A stretch of 64,000 nucleotides of DNA from Marchantia polymorpha subsp. ruderalis. Taxonomy: Eukaryota; Streptophyta; Marchantiopsida; Marchantiales; Marchantiaceae. Made by a program: the position numbers and the translations under genes. Positions 1 to 12,700 of the stretch are shown here, piece by piece. The notes beneath the pieces are model-generated. The model saw only the letters and a list, made by a program, of their open reading frames with translations, had not been told where the DNA came from and did not search any database. Location: positions 1,265,501 through 1,329,500 of the forward strand of contig AP031355.1 in NCBI GenBank assembly GCA_037833965.1, in the 5' to 3' direction. The first letter of the stretch is position 1. The number at the start of each line of letters is the position of its first letter.

Positions 1-57
1 ACTGCTTGAAGACATCATTTATTCTAACGAATTTCACTGCGGACATCTTGCCTGCAG
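1..57 (+). other. 3' part of the 5'-UTR intron of GLP1
   Basis: The stretch before GLP1 ends in a good plant 3' splice site (TTGCCTGCAG at 48-57), followed by ATCTACAGCTCG, the same exon start seen upstream of the other GLP copies (for example after 24085 and 38713). The donor, exon 1 and promoter lie left of the window. Splicing is inferred from conservation between copies; no transcript was available. Confidence 0.7.
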
Positions 58-85
58 ATCTACAGCTCGAATTTTTTCAGGAGTC

Positions 86-697
86 ATGGCCACCATGAAG
101 CTGATCGTTGTCCTCACGATGACAACCGTGGTTGTCGTCTGTGCCCGTGACCCCGAGCTCACAACCGATTTCGCCGTCCCAGTAGGAACGGACGCTTCCA
201 TGATCACTGGAGATTTCTTCACATTCACGGGCCTCAGAAACTTCTCCGCTATGCCAAGCACCTTCGGCGCCCAGAAGGTTACGCAGATCGAATTCCCCGC
301 TCTCACTGGACTCGGCGTCGGTGTGACCCTCCTCGAGTACAAGCCCAACACTCTGAACCCTCCCCACACTCACCCCCGTGGAACAGAGCTCATCTACGTC
401 ATGGCCGGACGCTTGGACGTCGGCCTCATCGACTCTGCCAACAAGCTGTACTCCGCCCAACTCCAAAAGGGTGACCTATTCGTGTTCCCTCAGGGTCTTG
501 TTCACTTCCAGATCAACATGTCCAAGAAACAGACTGTTCGCGCCATCTCTGCTTTCGGTAGCTCCAACGCCGGCACCATCTCGTTGCCCAGGAATATCTT
601 TGGCTCTGGCATTGAGGACGAGGTTCTCCTCCAGGCTTTCAAAATCACTTCCGCTGAGTTGATGATGTTGAAAGCTCCATTCATGCCGACCATGTAA
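86..697 (+). CDS. germin-like protein GLP1 (secreted cupin)
   Basis: This 203-aa protein is a complete germin-like protein of normal family length. Residues 1-20 are a hydrophobic signal peptide ending in VCA before RDPELTTDF. The cupin core carries germin box 1 with HTHPRGTE (His94, His96, Glu101) and box 2 with GDLFVFP...H (His140), the four metal ligands of manganese germins. Sequons are at Asn52 (NFS) and Asn144 (NMS). The family forms stable extracellular oligomers in the cell wall, some with oxalate oxidase or superoxide dismutase activity; which activity applies here cannot be read off. The mature chain has no cysteine, so the N-terminal disulphide of seed-plant germins is absent. The start is set by ATGGCCACCATGAAG, conserved in the sister copies. 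It differs from them by Thr35-Asp36 in place of Met-Asn, losing one sequon. The coding part has no intron. Confidence 0.95.
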   Translation: MATMKLIVVLTMTTVVVVCARDPELTTDFAVPVGTDASMITGDFFTFTGLRNFSAMPSTFGAQKVTQIEFPALTGLGVGVTLLEYKPNTLNPPHTHPRGTELIYVMAGRLDVGLIDSANKLYSAQLQKGDLFVFPQGLVHFQINMSKKQTVRAISAFGSSNAGTISLPRNIFGSGIEDEVLLQAFKITSAELMMLKAPFMPTM

Positions 698-3057
698 ATT
701 GACAGATGCAAGAACTGAAATCTTAGGGAGGGTAAACTTCATAGTGCATGCGTAGTGGTTTCTTAAACTCTGCCCCACAGCTTGATGCCAGTAATTCCAG
801 GACATCTTTCATTTAAAAGTTTCTGATTTTCACCAGATTGTATGCTCCCTGTCAGGGAGCTTCGAAGTAAATTGGCTTCGCGAATTGTATACACTTAGAA
901 TTTCTGTAATCGCTTCAGGCAGTAAATTATTACCGTTCCCTCTGGCAAATTAACGGATAAACGATTGTTCAGTTTCGAAAATTTTATTTGTCAATTGCGA
1001 TTTGTATAGTTGTGAAAGGCTAATCAATGTTACTTCAAACTCTTTAACACTATAACACTATAAACTGGAATCATCTAGTGTATCGACATCGTGTTCTGTA
1101 AGCTACACATAGCCCTCAGTGGATTCACTGTATTCCTGAAACGAAATGTCGAACGAAAAGTTTTTCTCTCTACATGAAGACAATATCTATAATCTCAAAT
1201 TCGCAATCCTACAACTTAAACATATGTCTGCAGCGTGAAGAACGTGATGTATGAAGCCAACGTCTGTTAGAAATATGTTGATAAATTAAACTTGCAAACT
1301 AAAAATTTCTGAATGTAGTAAACGCCCACGCATCCTAATAGAAAATATTAAAAATATCCAAAATTTCTGCATGTGTAACAGATATTCATATCATGTAGAA
1401 ACAATAATGACGATATATTGTAGCAACTGCGATCATTAGAAGGAAAATACTTCACAAGACCATCCAATGTATAGGAGGATGAAAAGTGAAGAGAACGCTA
1501 GGAAAAGTTAAATAGTTAACAGTTCAATAGATACTCTCTCAAACCAACACTCACATTTCTTCCAAGTCCAATACAGCAAAGAGTATTTTCGCATACTGCT
1601 CATAATCGTCCAAATTGAAGGGAATTTAGTATCATCCACACTGTTTTTATCAAGAACATGCAGAATGCGATAATAATATAAGCTTGACAAAAACTTAATC
1701 CTGATATAAGCTTTCAAAGCAGTAAAATGTTAAACCGCTCGCAAAGAGTGCTTTTGATTTACATATTTTTACTACCCTGGCGTGGGAGATATATAGATAT
1801 TAAACCTTCTAGCTTTTATCTGATTTGGTGGTAAGTGTATTACTTTTCTTCGTTTCTTCTGTAGCATATTTTCATTAATTTTCACTGTTTAGTAAGGCAT
1901 TTCCAATGCCTTATTAAACAGTGTTAAACAAAGGGGAGTATTAAAGTTAGTGTATATGATATGGGATAATACTGTTATATGTGAATTGTTTTAACTTCAC
2001 AGTTTAGTATTTTGGTAAATATTTTTTGTTGAGTTGCAATTGTCTCAGTTATCCATTATAGACTAATGGAACTTTCACTTATCTTTTTATGTTGGCCACT
2101 TTCTTCCGTGAATATTGGACTCTGCTGTGTTGGTTACTTCACTATCATCGTGTCCTTACTAAAACATTTCTTAGAATTCTCCAACCTTCTTCTCCTGCTG
2201 AACATCGAAAGTCCTGGTCTTAAAAAGTTCAAGGCAACTGAACGAATGTACTTTTGTTCGCAGTTGACAACATACTATAAAATGTTCGGTGTTTAGATAT
2301 TATCTACCGCATAGCAAGGCCATGAATTGTTCTAGGTCCAAACATTCAAGACGATCAAGCGGAAATTCTGTTTGCAGTTTGTTCATTCTCGGGGTTTTGA
2401 CTCAAGTGGTTAGTGTGACTGGAGCCATGCAAAGGTATTGCGACTTTGACCAAAATTTTCTCTTCTACATTTTATTTTCTCCATTCGCTACCTACACGGA
2501 GCTTTGAACATGTTCAAGTTACAGAATTGCGAACTTGACTGTGTGGAGATTTCCATGATATACAGAGAATGCACTACACTGTATACATTGAACTTCACGA
2601 AAACAATGGATTCCATCATGGCTGTAGTAACTTGCAGAGCAGGATGGAGATAGATAAGAAGTTCCAGTTGTGAAGTGTTTGTAATAATAGCCACTAGGTT
2701 TTCAAGACCACGTGGACGGAAACTTCTTGTGACACACTGAAGACAGTGAAATGATGGAACCTAGTCGTTCGTTTCTCCCACTGTTTCACAGAGGTAGATG
2801 GAACAATTACACTAGCTGTAAGCGTTTTCCAACACTGTCTAGAAGCATTTTCGAAGACGTTTTGGTCTGTACGATTCGCGAAGTCGACATTCACTACACA
2901 CCCTGACAAGCAGCACACCTCTTCTGGTGAAACTATTCATGAAGCATGTCCTACAGCTGATCCGCACCAAGCTGATGGGGAGAGTTTCTTAAACTAGTGA
3001 GCATGCACGATGCACTTCACCCTGGTCATATTTTCAGGTCTTCCCTACGATAAAATT
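698..3057. repeat. tail-to-tail GLP spacer, block copy 1
   Basis: This spacer lies between the converging GLP1 and GLP2. No convincing gene is seen. Parts recur in the GLP4/GLP5 spacer: about 2310-2400 resembles 25990-26080 (both contain TCTGYNTGCAGTTTGT-like text), and about 2730-3050 resembles 26400-26690 and 18840-19100. These are therefore 3' flanks duplicated with the genes. About 1000-2250 is AT-rich with nothing recognisable. Homology was judged by eye. Confidence 0.6.
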
Positions 3058-3669
3058 TTACATAGTTGGCATGAATGGAGCTTTCAACTTCATCAACTCG
3101 GCGGAGGTGATTTTGAAAGCCTGGAGTAGAACCTCGTCCTCGATACCAGAACCAAAAATATTTCTGGGCAATGAGATGGTACCGGCATTGGAGCTACCGA
3201 AAGCAGAGATGGCGTGAACACTCTGTTTCTTGGACATGTTGATCTGGAAGTGAACAAGACCCTGAGGGAACACGAACAAGTCACCCTTTTGGAGTTTGGC
3301 GGAGTAAAGCTTGTTGGCAGAGTCGATGAGGCCGACGTCCAAGTGTCCGGACATGACGTAGATGAGCTCTGATCCACGGGGGTGAGTGTGGGGAGGGTTC
3401 AGAGTATTGGGCTTGTACTCGAGAAGGGTCACACCGACGCCGAGTCCAGTGAGAGCGGGGAATTCGACCTGTGTAACCTTCTTCGAGCCGAAGGTGTTTG
3501 GAGCAGCAGAGAAGTTTCTGAGACCTGTGAATGTGAAGAAATCTCCAGCGATCAAGGAAGCGTTCATTCCTATTGGGACGGCGAAGTCGGTTGTGAGCTC
3601 AGGGTCACGGGCCCAGACGGCCACGACGGTTGTCATCATAAGGACACCGATCAGCTTCATGGTGGCCAT
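3058..3669 (-). CDS. germin-like protein GLP2
   Basis: Complete 203-aa GLP on the minus strand, converging on GLP1. An in-frame ATG lies 23 codons further up, but that stretch lies across the predicted splice acceptor (3696-3698) and is not shared by sister proteins, so the conserved MATMKLIGVL start is used. Metal ligands His94, His96, Glu101 and His140 are all present. Sequons lie at Asn36 (NAS), Asn52 and Asn144. It shares SELIYVMSGHLDV and much silent sequence with the broken GLP5, so the two look like direct block-duplication partners. Particular residues include Ile33, Ala41, and Lys125 followed by QKGD as in GLP1. Confidence 0.94.
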   Translation of the reverse strand: MATMKLIGVLMMTTVVAVWARDPELTTDFAVPIGMNASLIAGDFFTFTGLRNFSAAPNTFGSKKVTQVEFPALTGLGVGVTLLEYKPNTLNPPHTHPRGSELIYVMSGHLDVGLIDSANKLYSAKLQKGDLFVFPQGLVHFQINMSKKQSVHAISAFGSSNAGTISLPRNIFGSGIEDEVLLQAFKITSAELMKLKAPFMPTM

Positions 3670-3695
3670 GATTCCTGAAAATTCGAGCTGTCGAT

Positions 3696-3917
3696 CTGCA
3701 AGGCAACATGTCCGTGTTGAAATTTGAAATGATACCACAACCAGTAAACAAAACGTATCTCACAGAATCAAATAACTTAGCTGATCGATCTGAAATCAAG
3801 ATCCCAACTCACAGATTCCAATCTGTAAACATGTAAAAAATACTAGCTGGGTCTACAGAGGTGCGGTTTTAGTGCAACAAAGAAGCTTCAACGATTTCAG
3901 AGTTGTGGAGGACTCAC
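3696..3917 (-). other. predicted 5'-UTR intron of GLP2
   Basis: On the minus strand a GTGAGT donor at 3917-3912 and a TTGCAG-type acceptor ending at 3696 bracket 222 bp. Position and flanks match the introns before GLP3-GLP7, though this copy uses GTGAGT rather than GTAAGT. Confidence 0.65.
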
Positions 3918-4027
3918 TATGACAGCACTACGCCTCTCGGATAACAGATCAGGTCGTTTACTAGGCAGAGTTCCGATGGGAGATATTCTCCACTTAGCAA
4001 CGTTGTACCAAATGCTGAATGCCCCTC

Positions 4028-4033
4028 TTTATA
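4028..4033 (-). promoter_or_regulatory. TATA box of GLP2
   Basis: Minus-strand TCGGGTATAAAGAGG matches the conserved CTCTCGGGTATATAAAGAGG of the GLP promoters. It lies about 110 bp above the predicted intron donor. Confidence 0.65.
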
Positions 4034-4439
4034 CCCGAGAGATTTCTACACTGGTTTTGGCCGTTTCCTTCAATGGATTCCATGTAGGGAGCCTCGTGTG
4101 AACTTCCCGGCCTGTCACTGCAGCGTGTGGCGAAGGGTCGGAAACAAGGTGCAGCATCTGTTCTGCCATGGTTGACCTCAACCAGCTCGAGAATAAGCGA
4201 CCTAGTCTTGAGAAAAAGTGATTGCCTATTGGTTCTTTCTATTCCTGGGATGACGATGACGTCTGATCTGACACTGGGAATTGTAGTTTAATAGGCTTGC
4301 CCACCCCAGTGCACATGAAACTGTGTGTAAACCACACTCCAACTTTCAAACTGAGTGCTGAAGTGTCACATACCCACCATTTCTATACACATCCACCGCT
4401 GAATTTTGGTCCACTCTTATTGGCTGACTACTTAACTTG

Positions 4440-4900
4440 ATTCTATCTGGGAATTGGGCTTGCAGACGTTTTCCTCTCTCCTGTATTTATATCTCTCGTC
4501 AGTAGCACGAAGTACAATTTTCCTCTTATATAAATAAACCTTTGGCATGTGACACATAATAAAGTTATTAGGTCTTCCACGAGTTTTCACATATAGACAG
4601 CTACAAGCACATGAAGAGGGCTACACATGGAAATGGGGGAACGGGACGGTGAAAAAGAGAAGAGAAGGAAGCACTCGGAAAATTTTCTTTCCTTAAAATC
4701 TATCGGATCAAATATTTTGAAAGTCTTTTCTAAGTGAGGGGAGGCAATTTGGGAGTGGTTAAGTGTGACATCCCAATGGAAGGGGTATCTTTCGACGATT
4801 GAGGCTATTGTGAGCTTTGGTAAGTAAAACTAGCCGATATATGCTATGGAAATCTGTTCTTAAGAGTGATTCTGTTGATAGAAAATCTTCTCATTTTGTG
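4440..4900 (+). repeat. dispersed repeat, related to 49240-49720
   Basis: This stretch above GLP2 shares a long, diverged match with 49240-49720: CACGAARTACN, a shared CACATGAAGA followed by CTACACATGGAAA, and a later ATTATCTTT/GGTATCTTT block. The second copy appears to be extra DNA in the unit before the At4g22030-like gene B. The family is unknown; it could be a short transposon or an old fragment of the GLP unit. Confidence 0.5.
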
Positions 4901-6713
4901 TGTGTTGTGAGATGTGATTGTAGAAAGATAGGTGGATTACAATTGATATCTAAGAAAAATTGACAAATTATTGGATAACATTACATGATCTGTGAAGTTT
5001 TGTATTTGTTGGAGGAGCAACTGAAGAATAATAGTAAGATAAGTACATGAGGATTTATATAGCTATCAATGATACACTCGAAGATTAATAAACTGTTCTG
5101 AAAAAAGTGGTGTTCTGAACTTCTAAAATTTTCACAAAACACAACGAAGACGATTGTAAGTTACTAATGAAGTTTGAACAATAGTAAATGATTCATCTTT
5201 AAGCACTATGATTACTTTATGATAGAATTTTGATCAATTGAGATAGCCAATGAAAACTTGTGAATAAAATATCGGATTAAAATGACTCACTCAAGTAAAT
5301 TTGTAAGTTAAAAGTTCAAACAGCTAAAAGTTCAAACATTTTCAATGTAGGGTTATGTCAATGCAACAACAGTTGGGATATTATTGGTTATTCAAATCGG
5401 GAGAATGCTTTTGCAATGAAATGTTAATTGAATTTAAAAATGATTAAAGTTATTCAAAAATTGGAAAAAATAGCATGTCCTGAATAAAAAATTTAAAACT
5501 TAAACGCAAAAAAATTAAACGCGAAATTGAATAATGAAATGAATATCTCCAAATAAATTTTGAATCATTTCAATTATGTCATGAGGTTTTTAATAATTTG
5601 TGTTGACTTTCAAAAAATTTACGGATGATATTGTATTTTTAATTTACTTTAATAATATTTTGAATTTATTGTGATTAAAAAATTATAGCTATGAATTGAA
5701 ACATAATAATAATAATAAATATATGAATTAATTGCATATAACTATATAATATAAGATAAAATAGCCATAGGTTTTAGTATTAAAGAATTTATAAAAATAA
5801 TTTAATTCTTAGGTTCAAATGTCAAAACATAAGTATTTGAAGTCCAAAAGTACTTTAGATGAGAGTTACAAAATTATGGTTATTTTTTCACACAGTTTTA
5901 TGCACACAACAGAGATAATTTAATGAAAATTTCTTGCAAAAAAATTTTAATAAAAATTGGAATATGGATATTTTTAAACAAGACAAAAAATTGCAATTTT
6001 TGTGAAGTTTAGCCAAAAATGAACAACTGAATTATAAGTTCCAAAAAAAGTTACTTAATAGAGTTTTAGCAGTCGAGTATAACAGAAAATATTATAATGA
6101 AAGAATATATACATAAAAAATGTAATCAACTGAATTTATTCACACAAGATATTGAAACTTCTAAAAAATATATATTGTCATCTAGAATAAATCCGTCAGA
6201 ATTTTGAATGAAATTTGCAACCAAGTTGATGAAACACTATTGTGCAGTATACGGTTATCACTTCAAAAATATAAAAAACATGTAGATTGATTAGTGAAAA
6301 TGTTGGACTCCTACTTGTAATTATAGGTACAATATGGCCAAAAAAATTGCTGCAAAGAAACTACAATAGATGAAAAGTTATAAGTAGTGAAAAGTAGTGA
6401 AAAGTTGTCTATGAAGATGTCCAAATATGTGAAAAAATGATGCTACAAACAAGCTCAAAGTGGTAGTAAGGTGCTGTTAAAAATATGTTGAAAGAGATAA
6501 GAAAGTGATCATACAAATAGAACCAAAGTGGTTAGAGATATTGCTACAAAAAAGGTCAAAAAACTTATAGGCTATAAACAAGTCTTAAGATCTTTGTGCT
6601 AGATTTAAGTTTCAATTTGATTGATGTAGTTTTTAAAATGTATTTGCTATTGAATATTGACCAAAATATGCAATTGCAAGACTGCAATTAACAATTGATT
6701 TCTACAACACAAT
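4901..6713. other. AT-rich intergenic DNA, no gene seen
   Basis: Strongly AT-rich sequence with many A and T runs and no reading frame of note. No recognisable repeat end, RNA gene or protein similarity could be found by reading. Confidence 0.6.
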
Positions 6714-9700
6714 TGTTAAAACTTAATTTATGCCTTTGACTAACTAAGATTTGATTAACTATTGCATATGAATTGTCTAACTTTGAATTGCTGTAGTTAG
6801 TATTTGCATAATATGAGGAGGCTAGTCTAAGCCCATCTTGGACTCATTTGTAGCTCATTTGTACAAAATCAATTCAAGGAAAAGAGCTTGTACTCACGCT
6901 GGTTATAAAAATGTAGTAAAGTTTTTTTTATTATCTACTCTACTTCTCCCTAGTGACTGAGAATATAAGATTTTATTATACAAGTGGTATAAGAGCAAAA
7001 CTTCGAGGCATTTAGTAGTATTCATAAGTTTTTCCTAAATTGTTGACGATTTTGTGACAAGTAGCTACAATTTTGGCATTTTCATTTTGGCGCATAATGC
7101 AATATTTTTTTGGAAATTTTAGCCCATTCATGTTATAACTTTTACAATTTAAATCATTTTGAAACACATTTTGTCAAAAAATGAAATTGTGAGTGAAATG
7201 TCATGAGCATTTGAAGTTTGGCAGTATTTTGATGTAGGTCTAGATGAAAGCTCGTTAAAGCTTTTACATCAGTCAATATATAGATTCTTTTAGAATTTTT
7301 TGATCATTAGACATGAGAACGTAGACTGCATTCTATTGGAAAGAGCTTGAAGAAATATTTGATTTGATATTGGTTAAGTTTCAAGTCGAGTTGCGGCAAA
7401 GAAATTAGGAATACTCAAATTTTTTTAACAATTTGAGGTGAGAGATATGATGGCTGCGAAGATTAAATAACAATTTTGTTGCAAATATTTGAAATTTAAA
7501 AATTAAGTGAATTTCATTTCAAAGAAAATAAAGAAAGTTTGGATTTGATACCAAAATGATTACGTGTTTGCTTAAGAAAGGAAAAGTTATATAAGAAAGC
7601 ATCTTGGAAGCATTTGAGGTACTTCATTGAGTAATTTCCAAAATTTACATCCTTTAGAGTCATCTTTACACATCCAGGAATCTATGATACACTTTGTAAG
7701 ATATGTAAGACAATTTGCTGGCCAAAAGATTCTTATCAGGACGTCAAGAGTATTTATCACAACTTTCAAACTTTTTCCAAGAAAATGAAAACTGTTTCCA
7801 ACAACCGATTGAGAAATAAAATGTAAGCATGACAACTTATAAGCTTGAAGTATAAAAGTTTAACATTTTAAAATTTGATGTATGAAGTGATTATATTTTG
7901 TAGTAAAGACAAGTCAAGGGTATTGACATTTGAATTGAGAAAGGTATTGAGATCTAAGCCAAAAAAAATTAATTAGAGAAGATTGGAAAGAGCTTAAGAG
8001 CAAGTGATGAGCATGGTATTCATGTATCTTCAACCTTTTGTGGTAAAGCAATTAAAAAAACATGAGATATTTGAAAATTTGTTTAGAAACCTGTGGTGCC
8101 TAGTTTTTTTGTTTTTCTTCAAAAAATCAACAAAAATTAAATATATTTGTGTAGAAGGTAGCCGTATGAGTTAGAATGAGTAGCATTAGAGGAGTTATGA
8201 TAGGATTAGTTAGTATTTGACTACGGTCAAAGATCTTAGGATCTTTGGCGTAGCCTTTTTTAGACAGTGCAAGAGCTGCGTCTTCGGCAAAGACATTGGA
8301 ATCAATTCGAATTGCGCAACGGGCCGGACGACGTTTGCACGCGTCGAGGATTCTACTGGGCGCGAGAGCAGGCAATTTTAGGGCATCAAGGGTAAGTGCA
8401 GTACGAGGAGCATTTGCGCCGACATTGCGATATCGAGCAAGAACGAGCAAGAGTGAGATAGGGCAAAATATATCGACCTTGCTAGCAGCAAAGACCCGAA
8501 TTAAAGACATGGCGCCGCCCAAGAAGAGTGACAAGGTGCGGAAATTGGTTGCCTTGAAGGTGCCTTACGAGGAATTACGACTCTTCAGGCGCGAGCTGAG
8601 CGAATTGCGTCTCGATCTACTTTTATGGAATTGGAATTGCATCTCGGCGAGTATTTGCAAGGAAATTATGGATAATAACAAGACCGAGGGCAAAGATCTC
8701 CGAGGTAATCCCATGCTGTGAACGATTTAGTACTAGACAAAGGTGATGGGATCGTGCGCAGCTAGCGACGGGGATCTTTTGTTCGAGAAGAGTAGCGTGG
8801 AACTCACGCGCATAGAAGAATTCTCTTACGGGCCACTCTTTAGTTCTGGGAGGCAGGGTTCGAATGGATGGAAGACCGCCAACTACAAGGATCCGAAGAG
8901 GCGGGCGATTACACTAGGAATTATGCACATCTTGCGACCGCAACCCACGACGTATGTGGGGTTCTTCGAGCGAGTCTTGAATGAACAGAGTATGCACTGG
9001 GCAAGAGTCTTTTACGATCTTGTCTGGATGAATGCGAGCTCCCGGTGGACGGGGCCGTTGGTCAATCATTTGACCCTTTACCTTGTGAATTTCTATCGAG
9101 GCATGGGACTGCTCACGGGGGAGAAGGAGAAGCGATTTCCAAGGGAACGGGAAATCTTGACAGCTGAGTCCAATGAAGGGACCAAAGACGATACCAGTCG
9201 ACCTTCAATTCCACGACAGACGACAACACGAGGACCCGGACGTTCTGCCAAATCGCGAGAAGCCAGAATGGCGATTGGCGAAGAGGCGGAAGGTGGTGAC
9301 CGATGACGAGAAAGATTTGATGCTAGGGGTCAGAAGGGCGGAAACGAAGGTAGAAGTAATCAGACAGTCGAGAACTCGTGCGAGACCAAAGAGGAAGGCG
9401 AGTCGATGAGTGGTGGTAACTGAAGTATCGGACAGTAGTGTGAAAAAGACAATTGCCCCAATTATGAATACAACCAAAGTCGCAGTTGGCGAGTCGACAC
9501 AGCCTGTGGTGATCAAAGAACCTTCGGCTATACTAATCGAAGTTCTAGAAGATGTAACGGCGGAACCTTTGAAGGAGGGAATGGAGATGGTAAGTCCGAA
9601 TTCTCTGTCTTCTGAGCGGACACGGTTTGTGGGGAGTGAGGAAGTACCTCAACCGAAGACAAGCAAAGAACTAGTGAAGGAGCTCACTTTGAGTGAAGAA

Positions 9701-12700
9701 ATATTCGAGCAGGTTGTTGCGTAGGTTGGAGGGACGGTGGTAGATGCTGCTGATGTGACATTGCCGTCATCTCCTGAGGAAGATGTGAAACCCGAAGAAG
9801 AGGAGAAGACTTCGGAGGAGGAATCGAAGGGGGTAGAGGTCACCTTCCCTGATTTCTTACAGGACAGTGTGGTTCCACTATTGAAGTATCTGGACGGGAA
9901 GAGAGAGAAGTATGTTGTGTCCAAGGAGGTAGGATTCTATGTAGAATTGGTGAGGAATATGACACAGATCAAGAGAGCAGTAGCGGTGAAGAGGGAGTGG
10001 GATTTTGCGACTGAGATGGGACGGGAGCGAGCTGCAATCTTGACAACCGAGTGCGCAGCAGCGAAGGCGGCATTGAAGGAGCGAGAAGCCCAGCTTCGGG
10101 AGAAAGAGATCGAGTGCGAAGTGCTGCAATTGAATTTAGCAAAGGAATCCGGACGGTGTGCGAAATTAGAGGAAACATGTGGTGGACTTCGCATCTCTAA
10201 CAAGAATGGGCAGAAGATGACAGTGGATCTACTCGCAAGATTAGAGAAATCCAGAGAAGCGTATGATGCGGCAGTCAAACGATCGGAGCGGCTGATCACC
10301 ATTGCAGAAAGGCGAGAGAAGATGCATGTCGAAGAACTTCCTAAGGTGGAGGCCTGAAGAGCGTAAAAAGTTTGTATCGCTGAAGAACTTAGGGGGAAGA
10401 TTGCAGAGGCGAAGACGGCAGACAAGAACTTCGCAGTAAGTTGGTGAAAATTGCGAGTAAGTGCGACAAGGAATTCCAACGCGCGGAGGAGCTATCAGCG
10501 AATCTGGCGGAGGGAGTCCAGAAGCATGAAGAGGAGTTGTCGAATTGGGCCAAGAAATTGGCAGATTGCGAATCGGTCCGATCTTCGGCAGTGGAATGTA
10601 GATTAAAGGTTGAATCGGAACGCCGACGGTTACAAGAGCAATAGGGAAGGCGGACATGAGATCGCAAGAGTGGCGTAGGAGAATGGAGAAGTCCAAGGAG
10701 GCCTACCGTCATCTGCGGGACGAGACAACCGATGAGTTGAGATTGCATGTAGAGAAGTGCCTGCGCGAATTCGCGATGTGGGGATTGCAAACGGTGAAGT
10801 GGTTGAAGTTAGATTCGCTCCAGCGGCGGTTGATGAGCACTAAGGCCAGCAGATCCGCAAGACAGAAGCAGATTGTAGAGATAGTTAAGACATTTTTGGA
10901 GGTATTCGATGAGGCGCGCCAGAATGCATAGTTAGACATCTTAAACGTTTTGCGTAGACTAGGAGCAGAGATTAGTTCAGATGACGCCGTAACCGCTACA
11001 TCAGACAACACAGCCCCTGCGATCGATTCGCCTCAAGCGGTTGAGATTCCAGAGTTGCCATTGTGAATAAAGAGATCCAAGGCTCTTTCCTTGGGGGGCT
11101 TTTCTATCATTTGGCTTGTCTTGACTGTAAACCTGTGTTCACTGTACTTGTGCGCTAGTGTGTGATCATGACATTTTGTAAAATGCGCTCCTGTTTGTCG
11201 AAGCTACCGCATCGGGAGTGATGAATGTTCATCTTGAATGTTCTAAGTAGTTGTGTGCTCCTTGAGATTTAAGCAAGTTTGAGGCTGGATATTCGGGTCA
11301 ATGAGTCGGGATGTATGCAATGTTGAGAAGTTTTCCCCCTGAAATATGAGAGTGGAATCGCAGACGATTCCCGCAAGTGTTGATTGGAAAAGTTTCAGGT
11401 TGTGAGTGGGGGTATGCGCTACTCTGCAGGTCTTCGGCCATAGCTCGGTAGTGTTTTCTGGGAGTGGCATTGGCCTAAGAAGTAAAACTCTTTAATAGAA
11501 TGTTAATCTGTGACAAATCGTGACTTTTGTGGTTGTTTCTGTCCTCGTGGGATCGGATGTGTACCATTATGCTCCATTTTGGTATTAGTTTGTCGTTACA
11601 AAACCTTTCTAAGTAATATCATCACAAGAAAATTTCAAATTGTTTGCTTGCTTCTCTGAAATTGATGAGTTTTAAGGTGAAGGATTCAAATATAAAAAAT
11701 GGAGATCATATTGATTTTTTAATGATCTTGATGTGAATTCGATTAATCTTGGAAAAGATTTGAGGAATCAATGAAAAGATCTTTCCTTATAAAGTTCATT
11801 GTCGTTATTGTTTGAATCACTTACATGAGTATTAATTCACGGTTGTAAGAAAGTTATCACCTATAATAAGATGATTTATGCTTTTTGATTCATGATTTGC
11901 AAAACTAGTTGATGGCATCTATAGAACCAAATAGTTTTTTAGATACGGCATTGTATGTAACTTGTGGAAGGTTACAAGATTGAAAGCACAAAAGTGATGG
12001 CGATATTGATGAAAAAAGATATATTTAAATCTAAAGGTATGACCATTACATGTTGAACTTGTGGCAAGGAAGATCACATGAAGCAAGATTGCAAATGTAA
12101 TGCAAAGTCAAATGATATTTCATTAGCAAATGTGACTTAATCCGGTCGTAATGAGGATGAATTGTCCCTATGATGTATATGATTGTATTGTACATTCTCA
12201 TCATCATCAAGACTATTTAGTGATTTTTGACCGTGTATATTCTTATCACATCTGTTAAATTCAGAATTTTTTTAGTTTTGTTGCTATGACAAGTCGATGA
12301 TAGATAAAAGACTAGATTTAAAAGATAGCTCAAAAAAGATCAAAATAGCTTAGAAGTAAAAAGATTGTTCACACAAGATTCAAATTAACGCTCTAAGTGG
12401 AAAAACTAGAAGTAGTATTGATAACTAAAAAGTGGATACAATTCATTTTAATAAGAATAAGAACAATTTTTTGAGTTTTGTTTCTACATCAAACATGTCA
12501 ATTTTTAGTGGAGTCGACCAATCTTGTTAAATTGAAGAAATTCAATTGGTAGAGTATCATATCTTTGATGAAATCATACCTACTTTGACGAATGTTAGAT
12601 TTTAATCTAATATGAGGAATAACTTAATTGAATTGGAAAAATTGAATACAAAAATATTTGCTTAGAGTGCTAGTGGAGGATTACTTTAAGTGAAGAGAAG

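Noticed and set aside
378-662. 94-codon second frames inside every GLP (MEQSSS/MDQSSS type)
   Set aside because: They are shadows of the GLP frame, kept because the DNA is conserved; no family match.
3382-3727. Antisense frames over GLPs (MSVGRVQS... and MWGGFRV... types)
   Set aside because: They recur in all copies only because the GLP sense strand is conserved and GC-biased.
3058-3738. Longer 226-aa start for GLP2
   Set aside because: The extra 23 codons cross the predicted splice acceptor and have no match in sister proteins.
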